Assembly: GCA_029289235.1 (NCBI GenBank)
Contig: JARFTZ010000029.1
Span: forward strand, 1 to 64,000
DNA: 64,000 bases
Origin: Gammaproteobacteria bacterium
GTDB lineage: Bacteria; Pseudomonadota; Gammaproteobacteria; Burkholderiales; Rhodocyclaceae
Direction of reading: 5' to 3'
The stretch's first letter is position 1. Every line of letters starts with the position of its first letter. Positions 1 through 8,217 of the stretch are shown in pieces. The translations under genes were made by a program, and so were the position numbers. The notes beneath the pieces are model-generated. The model was not told the origin of the DNA and did no database searches. It worked only from the letters and a program-made list of their open reading frames with translations.

Positions 1-57
1 TTGCTTGAACTCTTCCCGGTGATACCGCCTGCGCCGTATCGGTTTCTGTATTTCCAT
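1..57 (-). mobile_element. IS transposase OrfA N-terminus, cut by window edge
   Basis: The minus strand reads ATG followed by MEIQKPIRRRRYHREEFKQ up to the window edge. An arginine-rich start followed by YHREEFKQ is typical of the small helix-turn-helix OrfA (TnpA) of IS66- and IS3-type elements, which begin with variants of R(H/Y)SxEFK. Only 19 codons are visible, so the family cannot be fixed. Its position right after the nuclease gene and in the same direction suggests that an insertion sequence borders, and may have broken, the restriction-modification locus. Confidence 0.5.
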
Positions 58-58
58 C

Positions 59-93
59 GATCGTGTCCACCATGTTTTCTAGCGGACACGATC
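59..93. repeat. 10-bp perfect inverted repeat upstream of the transposase start
   Basis: GATCGTGTCC at 59-68 is exactly complementary to GGACACGATC at 84-93, with a 15-nt spacer. It sits 1 bp upstream of the transposase ATG (55-57). It could be an element end, a transposase binding site or a hairpin controlling transposase expression; the sequence alone does not decide. Confidence 0.5.
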
Positions 94-188
94 TTCCCGG
101 TCTAAACCCTCAATTCATAGATGACTTCGCCGGGGGCTTACTGGTTAACGCCCAAGTCGATGGAAGCTCATCCGGGTTCAGTGGGATA

Positions 189-1277
189 TCACTCATCCTC
201 GCCCCTCGCCAACAACACCCCCCGCCTCGCCAACCGCTCCCGTGCCTCCACCAGCGCCTCGTGCAGCCTTTGTTCCAACTCCGCCTTGGGCGGCAGTTCG
301 GTCCAGTATTCGGCGACGGTGATGCCGTCCTTGTGCATCTGCAGCAGTTCCACCTGTTCGCGGCTGGATTCGGCGCAGAGGATCAGGCCGATGGGGGCTT
401 CTTCGTCGGGCTGGCGCTCGTGCTTGTCCAGCCATTTGAGGTAGAGCTCCATCTGGCCCTTGTGGGCGGCCTTGAAGCGACCGAGCTTGAGTTCGATGGC
501 GACCAGCCGGCGCAGGCGGCGGTGGAAGAAGAGCAGGTCGAGGTAGAAATCCTCGCCGTCGATGACCATGCGCTTCTGGCGCTCGACGAAGGCGAAGCCG
601 CGGCCGAGTTCGAGGATGAAAGCTTCGAGCTGGCGCAGGATGGCGGTTTCCAGGTCGGCTTCGTCGTAGCCCTGGCGCAGGCCGAGGAAATCGAGGAAGT
701 AAGGGTCCTTGAAGACCTGTGCGGGTGATGTGCCGGCGGCGGCTGATGAGGGTGATAAGGCCGCGGCCGCGACCAAGGCGTTCGCTTCGGGCGCCTGGGC
801 GCTGGCAATGACCCGGCGCTCGAAGGCCTTGCGTTCGATCTGCTGGCGCAGTTCACGCACGCTCCAGCGCTCCAGGCTGGCTTGTTCGGCGTAGTGCTGC
901 CGGGCTTCGGCCGACTTGAGCGGCAACAGTGCGACGACATGGCTCCAGCTCAATTGTCGTGACAGCGTCGCGACAATTGCCCCATCGGTAAAAGCCTGGG
1001 CAAACTGCACCATGCGGCGCAGGTTCTTGGCTTCGAAGCCGCGGCCGAATTCGCCGGCCAGGCGCTCGCCCAAACGGTCCATCAACTGGGCGCCGTACTG
1101 GGCACGGGCGCCGCCCAGCACTTCACTGGCGAGGCGCTGGCCGATGCGCCAGTAAAGCAGGGTCAGTTCGGCGTTGACCGCCGCTGCCAGGCGTTGCCGG
1201 CTGGCGGCGATGAGGTCGCGCAGTTCGTCGTGCAGGGGTTCCAGCGGGACCGGCGACAGCAGTTCGGTTCCACTCAT
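189..1277 (-). CDS. YhcG-like DUF1016 / PDDEXK nuclease family protein
   Basis: A 362-residue protein. The N-terminal half (about 15-160) matches the DUF1016 N-terminal domain: LLYWRIGQRLA, then FGRGFEAKNLRRMVQFAQAF and SWSHVVALLPLK. The C-terminal half (about 190-340) matches the YhcG PDDEXK nuclease domain, with GEDFYLDLLFFHRRL followed by AIELKLGRFKAAHKGQ, i.e. a D...ExK catalytic core near residues 240-265. The start overlaps the hsdM stop by 4 bp, so the genes are translationally coupled. DUF1016 proteins are often carried in type I restriction-modification loci and defence islands; their exact role is not settled. It is not a specificity subunit: the repeated target-recognition domains of HsdS are absent. 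Confidence 0.85.
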   Translation of the reverse strand: MSGTELLSPVPLEPLHDELRDLIAASRQRLAAAVNAELTLLYWRIGQRLASEVLGGARAQYGAQLMDRLGERLAGEFGRGFEAKNLRRMVQFAQAFTDGAIVATLSRQLSWSHVVALLPLKSAEARQHYAEQASLERWSVRELRQQIERKAFERRVIASAQAPEANALVAAAALSPSSAAAGTSPAQVFKDPYFLDFLGLRQGYDEADLETAILRQLEAFILELGRGFAFVERQKRMVIDGEDFYLDLLFFHRRLRRLVAIELKLGRFKAAHKGQMELYLKWLDKHERQPDEEAPIGLILCAESSREQVELLQMHKDGITVAEYWTELPPKAELEQRLHEALVEARERLARRGVLLARGEDE

Positions 1278-2851
1278 GCCAAGACCTCGCTCTCCTCGTC
1301 GTCGGGCAGAACGTCGTCCAACACCAGGTCAGGGTCTTCACCGAGGTCGTCGAGCAGCGCACGCAGCTCGGCGACGGCGGCATTCAGCTCGCGTAGGGCC
1401 AGCCGGGCGACCAAGGCGGGTTCGTCGCGCTGGGCTTCGGCGGTTTCGGCACTGTCGTCCTTGAGCCAGCTGATGTCCAGGTTGTCGCCTCGGGCGGCGA
1501 TCTGCGCGCGGGTGAATTTGCGCCAGCGGCCGGTTTCGCCGGTATCGACGCGGCGGGCCAGGGCTGCAGGGCCGCCCTGCGGGTCGTCGCCGAAAACGTC
1601 CTCGAACTTGTCGCGCGGGGTGTCGGCGGGGGCATCGTCCGGAGTGCGGAAGTAGTCGCGGCTGAAGGGGGTGCGCTTGCCGAACTGGGGCATGTTGGCG
1701 CGCATGTCGTAAACCCAGACTTCCTTGGTGTTGCCCTTGTCCGTTTCCCCACGGGTGAAGAACAGCACGTTGGTCTTGACGCCCTGGGCGTAGAAGATGC
1801 CGGTGGGCAGGCGCAGGAGGGTGTGCAGGTTGCACTTGTCCATCAGGTCGCGGCGGATATCGGTGCCGACATTGCTTTCAAAGAGCACGTTGTCGGGCAG
1901 CACCACGGCGGCACGGCCGCCGGGCTTGAGGCCGCGGTAGATGTGCTGGAGGAAGGCGAACTGCTTGTTGCTGGTGATGTGGGTGAGGTCGCCACGGGTG
2001 GGCAGGCCGCCGCCTTTCTTGGTGCCGAAGGGCGGATTGGAGAGGATCAGCGAGGCCGGCGGCAGCTGCTTGTAGTCGTCGCTAAGGGTGTCGCCGTAGG
2101 TCACGCCGCCTTCGATGCCGTGCAAGAGCATGTTCATCAGGGCCAGACGGTGGGTGTCCTGAACCAGTTCCATGCCGTAGAAGGTCAGTTTGCGGTAGCG
2201 GCGCTGGGTGGCGTCGTCGAGGCCGTCAAAATCGTTGTGGCGGCGCAGGTAGTTGTTGGCGGCAATCAGGAAGCCGCAGGTGCCGGCCGCCGGGTCCTGG
2301 ATCACGTCGTCGAGTTGCGGCTTCATCACGGCAACGATGGCGTCGATCAGGTCGCGGGGCGTGAAGTACTGGCCGGCGCCGCTCTTCTTTTCTCTGGCAT
2401 TGCGCTCCAGCAGGTCTTCGTAGAGATCGCCGAGGTCGTCGCGGTCTACGCTGTACCAGTCCAGCGCATCGATGTCGGTGACCAGCTTGCTGAGCGTGGC
2501 CGGCTTGGTGATGAAAGTGTTGGCGTTGGCGTACACCTCCTGCACGGCGCCGCGCCCGTGCAGGCCGTAATCCAGCAGCATTTCCTTGTAGGTATCCAGC
2601 CGCTCGGGGGCGGAGGCGTTGAGCAGATCGTCCCAGCGGGTGCCGGGCTGTTCGACCGGCGGCTCGTTTTTCTTGGGGCGCTTCCAGACCTTGAGCCGGT
2701 CTTCCTGGCCGGTTTCCTTCATCATTTTAAGGAACAGCAGGTAGGTCAGCTCGCTGAGGTACTGGTGGTAGGTCACCCCGTCGTCGCGCAGTACATGGCA
2801 GAGCGACCAGAGTTTTGCGCCGATGTCGATGGCGGCAGTGCGGTTAGTCAT
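1274..2851 (-). CDS. hsdM: type I restriction-modification methyltransferase subunit HsdM
   Basis: 525 residues. This is the N6-adenine methyltransferase subunit of a type I system. The N-terminal helical HsdM_N domain (about 5-135) includes YLSELTYLLFLKMMKE. The SAM site DPAAGTCGFLI lies near 184-194 and the catalytic motif IV NPPF in LSNPPFGTKKGGG near 270. I chose the ATG giving MTNRTAAIDIGAKLW because family similarity begins there, although the frame is open 18 codons further upstream. It lies 26 bp downstream of hsdR and overlaps the nuclease gene by 4 bp, so the three form one operon. No HsdS is present between or next to them in the window. Confidence 0.93.
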   Translation of the reverse strand: MTNRTAAIDIGAKLWSLCHVLRDDGVTYHQYLSELTYLLFLKMMKETGQEDRLKVWKRPKKNEPPVEQPGTRWDDLLNASAPERLDTYKEMLLDYGLHGRGAVQEVYANANTFITKPATLSKLVTDIDALDWYSVDRDDLGDLYEDLLERNAREKKSGAGQYFTPRDLIDAIVAVMKPQLDDVIQDPAAGTCGFLIAANNYLRRHNDFDGLDDATQRRYRKLTFYGMELVQDTHRLALMNMLLHGIEGGVTYGDTLSDDYKQLPPASLILSNPPFGTKKGGGLPTRGDLTHITSNKQFAFLQHIYRGLKPGGRAAVVLPDNVLFESNVGTDIRRDLMDKCNLHTLLRLPTGIFYAQGVKTNVLFFTRGETDKGNTKEVWVYDMRANMPQFGKRTPFSRDYFRTPDDAPADTPRDKFEDVFGDDPQGGPAALARRVDTGETGRWRKFTRAQIAARGDNLDISWLKDDSAETAEAQRDEPALVARLALRELNAAVAELRALLDDLGEDPDLVLDDVLPDDEESEVLA

Positions 2852-2877
2852 GGGTCTGGGAATGGGTGGAATGGATG

Positions 2878-5800
2878 TTATGCAGACTCGGGCTGGGCGG
2901 CCCAAAGCGCGTCATTGAAGGCGGCCAGCACCGGCTGGAGCTGGCCGTTGAAAATCTTGTCGAGGCGACTGAAACCGCCGCCTTCGCGTTTGAAGATGAG
3001 GTCGGGGTCATCCAGCGCCGCGCAGTCTACCAGTACGTTGGCCTTGGTCTGCGCGGCGATGCGCTTGAGCCAATCGCGCTGCGGTGTAGTCCAGGGCGTA
3101 CCGCCGGGGGGATGGGCCAGCAGCTGTTGCAAGGCATGGTCGACCCGCTCGCCGTAGGGCAACAACGGATCGCCGATGGCGGCCTGACGGATGTAGCCGA
3201 CGATGCGAGCGGCGATGTCCTGGTTGGTGAGTTCGCGCCAGGCGGTGGCGAGGCTGGTTTCGGTGAAACCGGCGGCATCCAGCGCCAGCACCAGCTCGCG
3301 CAACTGGGCGCGGGTGAGGTCGCGCGGGCGGGTGAGTACGGTCAGCAGTGCGGGGATATCGTTACTGTGGCTCTTGAGGTAGTCGCCGAATTCGCGCAGG
3401 TAGTCTTCCGGCTTATGCGCCTTGCCGTAACCACGCTCGACACGCTCGAAGCGATCCGGGTGGTCGGAAACGTACATGGTGCGGGGCGTGCCGTTGGATT
3501 GGCGGTCGAGCAGTTCGCCGAGACCGGGGTGCTGAATGAACCAGTTGGCCACGTCAGCAAGCGGCAGGGTTTTCAGCTTCTGGATGAATTCCTGCGGCGC
3601 CATGCCTGCTTTGGTTTCAAAGTTCTGCATATCCTGCGTCGAAAGGTGACGTTTCTTGCGTTGCAGCTTGGCCAGGAACTGGTCGCGTGCCAGTGCCGTT
3701 GCCGCCTCGTCCTTGAGGGTGGCGAGTTCCTCGGCCAACTGGGTGAATCCGATCTTGGCATTGACCACCGGCTGCATGGCGGTCATGTTGCCCACGGCTT
3801 CGAAGATGCGCACGGCATCGAAGACGCGGAAGGACTCCTTGTCCTCGGCACCGCCAAAGTCGCACAGACGGGTGGCGCGCCCGAGCATCTGGTCGAACAG
3901 GATGCGGCTGTTCACCTGGCGCAGGAAAACCAGGTTGCAGATTTCGGGCACATCGACGCCGGTGGTCAGCAGATCGACGGTGACGGCGACATTGGGCAAA
4001 CGCTCGTTCTTGTAGCGGCGGATCAATTGCAGGGGCTTGTCGGCGGCGCCGGTGATCTTGATGACGGCGTCGTCCTCGACGCTGCCGTACTGCTTTTTGA
4101 AGGCTTGTTTGAGCAGATCGACGACCAGGTCGGCATGGCTGTCGCTGACGCAGAAGATCAGCGTCTTGCGGCGTAAGGCCGGGTCCAGTTCCTGGGCCAG
4201 ATAGTCACAGATGACCTCATTGAAGGCGCGGGTGATGACCTTGCGGTTGAAGTCCTCGACCTTGAGTTTGATTTCATCGGGCGCCTTGAAGAGCTCGATC
4301 TGCTGGCGACCGGTGTCATAGACCTTGACCGGTTCGCCGACCCGCCAGGTCATGCCGTGGGAGGAGAGCTCGGTATGGATTTGCACCGGTGGCTCGTAAT
4401 CGACCAGGTAGCCGTCGATCACCGCTTCACGGTAACTGTAGGTGAAGGCCGGCGCACCGAAAATCTGCGTGGTGTGCAGTGCGGGGGTGGCAGTGAGGCC
4501 GACCTTGACCGCGTCGAAGTAATCGAGAATGCGCCGGTATTTGGAGATGTAGTCGTCGTAGCCGCGGAAACTCAGCTCGGTTTCCGACAACTCGCGATCC
4601 AGCAGGTAGCCGCGATGGCATTCATCGACGACGATGCAGTCGTATTGGTCGATGGGCGGCGGCGCGTTTTCGTCTGCGTACAGAACGCGTTGCACCATCC
4701 CTTGCACGGTGGCGATATGCACGGCGGTATCGCCGTCCGGCTGTGGATGCTCCAGCTCCTTGATACCGAAGATGTCGGCGAAGGTTTGCAGCTTCTCCAT
4801 ACGCGTGTCCTTGAACGCGTTGGCGGCCTGTTCGCCCAGGGCGGAACGATCCACAAGAAACAGGATGCGGCGGAACCGCTGGGCCTTGAGCAGACGATAG
4901 ATCAGCGCGATGCAAGTCTTGGTCTTGCCGGTACCGGTGGCCATGGCCAGCAGAATGGCGCGCTGGTTATCGGCAATGGCAGCCTCGGCCGCGCGGATAG
5001 CCTGTTCCTGATACGGGCGCAAGGGAAAGCCGTAGTCAAAGCTGGTTCGGTCGAGTTCGGCATGGGCCTGGGCAAGGTCTTGTTGAAGCAGTGCCTTTAG
5101 GCCGTCGGGCGTATACCAGCCGTCCAGGGCGTGGCTCAGATTTTCCGGCTGGCGCAGGTCGCAGAACCAGACGCCGCTTTGTTGCGCCAACTGGCGCAGG
5201 TAGGGACGGCCGTTGGACGAAAAGGCAAACGGCACGCGAAAGGCGCCATCAGCACCGTAGTTGGTAAGAGGCAGTTCAGTTTCCGGGGACGGCTTGAATC
5301 CGCGGCTGTAGCGCTTGGCTTGTTGCAGTGCAGCGGAAACGTCCAGGTGTTTGCGTTTGGCTTCGACGACCGCGACCGGCTGCAGGCCGATGAACAGCAC
5401 GTAGTCTGCCGGGCCGGTTTCAGTGGGCCACTCGGCAATGGCCAGATTCTGGCTACGCTGCGGCCGGGCGCCTTTAGCAAAGGTCAGGTGAATTGAATCG
5501 ACGGTCCAGCCGGCGGCGGCGAGTTGCTCGTCAATGATTTTGCGGGTGTCCGATTCGCTTAGCTTGAGGGTGGTCGCCGCGCTGTTGGCCGCTTCGACCA
5601 GTTGAGCCACCACTTGCGGCGACTGGTTGCTGGCTTGTACCTGAATGGCCTCCAGTCGCTGCGCCAGTTGGTGCTTGGCGCTCTCTGCTTCGGCTGCCAT
5701 GGCTTCCCAGATGGCGCGCTCTTCCTCCGTCTGTTGCACACGCGCCTGGGTCGCCGCCAGTGCCTGCGTTGCATCCTGATGCGCTGCGCGAAATGCCGTG

Positions 5801-6282
5801 AGTTCCTGCCGTAAAGCCTCAAGTTCGGCCTTGAGTTCAGCGCTTTCATCAGCGGGCGGCACCGGCGGAATGAAGGGGCCGGACTTGAACTCAGGTTCTT
5901 TGAACGTCCGGTGAAACCAGATCCCCAACTGCCAGGCCAGACGCATCGCCATCAGGGCCGTGCGATGGTCCCCGGCCAGCGTGTGGTTGGCGTCGTTGCC
6001 AGCCTTGCGGATTTCGTGAAACAGCCCGCCGACTTCGCGCGGCAAAATACCGTGATCCTGCAGACGGCGCAGTAGATCGATCTGCCTTTCATCCGCCGAG
6101 GTGTACAGGCCAACCCTGGAGGCCACCGACTGAGCCATCCCCTCGGCAAGCTGGCGAAGTTTCAGAAGACAGGTATTCGGGTCGTCGGCAAAGTAACGCT
6201 CGGCCAGCATGCCCAGTCGCTCAAGCTGCTCGTCGTGGGTTCTGAGCTGCGAGAAATTGCTTCTCAGGCGAACGATGGTCAT
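2878..6282 (-). CDS. hsdR: type I restriction endonuclease subunit HsdR
   Basis: 1134 residues; the ATP-dependent translocase and nuclease subunit. The N-terminus (about 1-130) resembles a DUF4145-type domain (FHEIRKAGNDANH). A coiled-coil-like stretch (about 140-215) follows. The nuclease domain carries VAVVEAKRK near 302 (ExK). The SF2 helicase motor has Walker A ATGTGKT near 447, the DECH box (VVDECHRG) near 550, LTATP, and motif VI GRATRLCD. An EcoEI_R-type C-terminal domain follows. It is the first gene of the hsdR-hsdM-yhcG operon. All motor motifs look intact, so there is no sign of decay in this gene. The ATG gives MTIVRLRSNFSQL. Confidence 0.93.
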   Translation of the reverse strand: MTIVRLRSNFSQLRTHDEQLERLGMLAERYFADDPNTCLLKLRQLAEGMAQSVASRVGLYTSADERQIDLLRRLQDHGILPREVGGLFHEIRKAGNDANHTLAGDHRTALMAMRLAWQLGIWFHRTFKEPEFKSGPFIPPVPPADESAELKAELEALRQELTAFRAAHQDATQALAATQARVQQTEEERAIWEAMAAEAESAKHQLAQRLEAIQVQASNQSPQVVAQLVEAANSAATTLKLSESDTRKIIDEQLAAAGWTVDSIHLTFAKGARPQRSQNLAIAEWPTETGPADYVLFIGLQPVAVVEAKRKHLDVSAALQQAKRYSRGFKPSPETELPLTNYGADGAFRVPFAFSSNGRPYLRQLAQQSGVWFCDLRQPENLSHALDGWYTPDGLKALLQQDLAQAHAELDRTSFDYGFPLRPYQEQAIRAAEAAIADNQRAILLAMATGTGKTKTCIALIYRLLKAQRFRRILFLVDRSALGEQAANAFKDTRMEKLQTFADIFGIKELEHPQPDGDTAVHIATVQGMVQRVLYADENAPPPIDQYDCIVVDECHRGYLLDRELSETELSFRGYDDYISKYRRILDYFDAVKVGLTATPALHTTQIFGAPAFTYSYREAVIDGYLVDYEPPVQIHTELSSHGMTWRVGEPVKVYDTGRQQIELFKAPDEIKLKVEDFNRKVITRAFNEVICDYLAQELDPALRRKTLIFCVSDSHADLVVDLLKQAFKKQYGSVEDDAVIKITGAADKPLQLIRRYKNERLPNVAVTVDLLTTGVDVPEICNLVFLRQVNSRILFDQMLGRATRLCDFGGAEDKESFRVFDAVRIFEAVGNMTAMQPVVNAKIGFTQLAEELATLKDEAATALARDQFLAKLQRKKRHLSTQDMQNFETKAGMAPQEFIQKLKTLPLADVANWFIQHPGLGELLDRQSNGTPRTMYVSDHPDRFERVERGYGKAHKPEDYLREFGDYLKSHSNDIPALLTVLTRPRDLTRAQLRELVLALDAAGFTETSLATAWRELTNQDIAARIVGYIRQAAIGDPLLPYGERVDHALQQLLAHPPGGTPWTTPQRDWLKRIAAQTKANVLVDCAALDDPDLIFKREGGGFSRLDKIFNGQLQPVLAAFNDALWAAQPESA

Positions 6283-6660
6283 GAATGCCCTCTATCCCTT
6301 CTCGTTCCTGACACCCCGGCCGGCGCTGACGAAATCCAAGCGTCCTTGCTCAATCTGAGCCGAGAAATAGTACTTGAGCGCTTTGCGATTTCCATTGGGT
6401 TATCGAATTGAATTGCACATCGCGATGGATTCATGCTTACGTGCACGCTCGGCGAGTTTTATCCAAACGGCACTGGAGGGGCGTTGATGCCGATATTTCG
6501 TCCGTTTGCCGCCATTCTCCTCGGGCGAACAATCAACCACGGAATGCGTAATTTTACCCGGGGGATGGGTAATCGGCGCACAAGGGAAATATTCTGGGAA
6601 TGATCGCCACCGGCAGCTTCGGCCGATTTGCCACAACCACACGAACTCACTTCCGACCTT
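6283..6660. other. gene-free stretch upstream of hsdR, possible gene remnant
   Basis: 378 bp without a convincing gene. On the minus strand a short stop-bounded frame ending at about 6299 reads NRKALKYYFSAQIEQGRLDFVSAGRG and a few more residues; its composition is protein-like, but it has no start codon and a stop shortly upstream. This may be the 3' end of a deleted gene. The rest is less GC-rich than the neighbouring genes and must contain the hsdR promoter. I see no tRNA, attachment-site repeat or terminator. Confidence 0.4.
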
Positions 6661-7305
6661 TCACCAAACGCCAACAATCCGAATCGGAGACAGGAAAACT
6701 TCCACAACGGTGCCACTTTGATCTTCAATCCCGACGCTCAGCGCGATTTTCCGGGGTGGCCGGACGTACCACTGCTCGCAGATTCGAACGAGATCCATAT
6801 AGGCGGGCTTCTCGGTAAAACCTTTCATCAGTTCCGTAGTAAGTCGGTGGTTGGCTACGTGAAGATACGCACCGGGCGTGTCGAGGCTGATCGAACTTGC
6901 CTCGGCAATCAGCGGTTTCTGGAACATCCAGCGAGGGATCGCTACACCTTTTCGATCGATGGGAGCCATCTCGTCAAACAGGGGCGCCATCAGATCGATG
7001 ACCCAGCCATCCACTTCGATCCAGCAGTGATAGCGCGAGCTATCGGAGAAAACGCCATCGGCTTCCAGTCGCCCGAATACCAGCGAGAAGTTGGTCGGCG
7101 TCAGCAGGTTGTACCCGGCCACGCCGGCTACCGGGCATGCCGAAGCGATTTTGTGGTGCTTCTTGAGCAGGAACGCGCCGGCGACGGCTAAGAACAGGCT
7201 GGCCTTGGCCGGATCGACTTGCTCATTTTTCACTACCGCATGAATGGTCCGAAAAAGTCGCTCGTACTCGGGAAGGGTAATCGGCGGAGTGGCACGTTTT
7301 GGCAT
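6661..7305 (-). CDS. DUF2026 family protein
   Basis: 214 residues of unknown function. The layout matches DUF2026: a start like LPEYERLFRTIHAVV, then VAGAFLLKKHHKI, the segment YHCWIEVDGWVIDLMAPLF near 90-110, and WYVRPPRKIALSVGIED near the C-terminus. The His-Cys-Trp...Asp pattern recalls transglutaminase/papain-like folds, but no activity is known to me. It lies beyond the hsdR upstream gap on the same strand and appears to be a single-gene unit of the accessory region. The ATG at 7305 is the first in frame and gives MPKRATPPITLPEYERL. Confidence 0.75.
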   Translation of the reverse strand: MPKRATPPITLPEYERLFRTIHAVVKNEQVDPAKASLFLAVAGAFLLKKHHKIASACPVAGVAGYNLLTPTNFSLVFGRLEADGVFSDSSRYHCWIEVDGWVIDLMAPLFDEMAPIDRKGVAIPRWMFQKPLIAEASSISLDTPGAYLHVANHRLTTELMKGFTEKPAYMDLVRICEQWYVRPPRKIALSVGIEDQSGTVVEVFLSPIRIVGVW

Positions 7306-7410
7306 GTAAGGCTCTTGGTGGGGAAAGTCATGGGCGCGACATTATCCAGCGCCCGCGCGGTAACGCAAAACATCAGGGCAAATGCATGAAGTCCGTGAGC
7401 ACCGCTTGAT

Positions 7411-7480
7411 GTCATTCCGGCGAAGGCCGGAATCCAGGCTTTCGGAGCACAAACAGGATCCCGGCCTGCGCCGGGATGAC
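7411..7480. repeat. REP/MITE-like palindromic repeat, copy A (intergenic)
   Basis: Two imperfect palindromes face each other: GTCATTCCGGCGAAGGCCGG, AATCCAG, a variable middle, then AGGATCCCGGCCTGCGCCGG and GATGAC. The outer GTCAT/ATGAC pair closes the structure. The same core recurs at 30798-30864, 36461-36530 and 38765-38830. Here it lies in the 270-bp gap between the flavin reductase and the DUF2026 gene. Frames through it give the well-known spurious peptide type FRRKPESR / DSGLRRND, so it should not be annotated as a gene. Confidence 0.85.
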
Positions 7481-7575
7481 GGAGTACTCGCGATGCGTGC
7501 GTACGGCAGCCTCTTGAAAGAGGGTGAGAAGCTGTTCATGCAATTGACATAGCATAAATTCTCCCCCTTCCGGAA

Positions 7576-8127
7576 TCAGGTTGATAACAGATCCTGCGGC
7601 AGCTTCGAGGCCATCATTTTCTTCCGGTCGATGATGCGCCCATCGACGATGAAGGTGCCGTCGCCAACGGCGTGAACGGTGCGTTTCTCCTTGCGTTCGG
7701 TGTCGAGCCAGGCGGCAACGCCCTCGAGCACGACAATGTTGTGCTTTGGTATGAAATCGATGACCTTGCACTCGATGTTGGCAAGGCACTCCTTGATCAG
7801 GGGCGATTTGACATGTTTGGCCGGTGCCCGCGTGAGATTGAAGCGGGTGAACTTGTCCGTATCCGCCCCCGAGCAGGTGCCGATGCCAACCACCTTGTCC
7901 AGCAGGTCGACGGTGGGTATCGCGATGACGCACTCCTGATTCTTGTGCAAGGCCGCGAACGAGTAGTTCCAGCTTCCCGTCGTGATGGCGAATTGCGGCA
8001 TGAAGTCGATCACCATGGTCCACGAGATGGTCATGATGTTGTCTTTATCAGCATCATGGGTCGTAACCAGAACAACCGGCCCGGACTCCATCAGGGTGAA
8101 GGCCCTGCTCAGTTTCAACGGGCGCAT
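7576..8127 (-). CDS. flavin reductase family protein (FMN-binding split barrel)
   Basis: 183 residues. Flavin reductase-like fold that binds FMN: VVLVTTHDADKDNIMTISWTMVIDFMPQFAITTG near the start, then a cap region with ECVIAIPTVDLLDKVVGIG and later CKVIDFIPKHNIVVLEG. Such proteins reduce flavins with NAD(P)H or serve in small redox steps; the substrate is not evident. The start at 8127 (MRPLKLSRAF) is preferred over the ATG seven codons upstream, because a GGAGG site lies 7 nt before it. It is 90 bp downstream of the large oxidoreductase operon on the same strand and may be co-transcribed with it. Confidence 0.8.
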   Translation of the reverse strand: MRPLKLSRAFTLMESGPVVLVTTHDADKDNIMTISWTMVIDFMPQFAITTGSWNYSFAALHKNQECVIAIPTVDLLDKVVGIGTCSGADTDKFTRFNLTRAPAKHVKSPLIKECLANIECKVIDFIPKHNIVVLEGVAAWLDTERKEKRTVHAVGDGTFIVDGRIIDRKKMMASKLPQDLLST

Positions 8128-8217
8128 GAGAACACCTCCGATCGCCATTCCCGTAGCGAAACGGGGTGGCGACTCGCATCACCACCCCGCGTTCTTCCCC
8201 CCTTCACCAGGCGGACA

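Noticed and set aside
6400-6728. Short frames on both strands upstream of hsdR
   Set aside because: Composition and overlap with each other give no support for any as a gene.
7411-7539. Small proteins across the repeat at 7411-7480
   Set aside because: Peptides of the type SGLRRND / FRRKPESR are the known translation of this repeat family and not genes.
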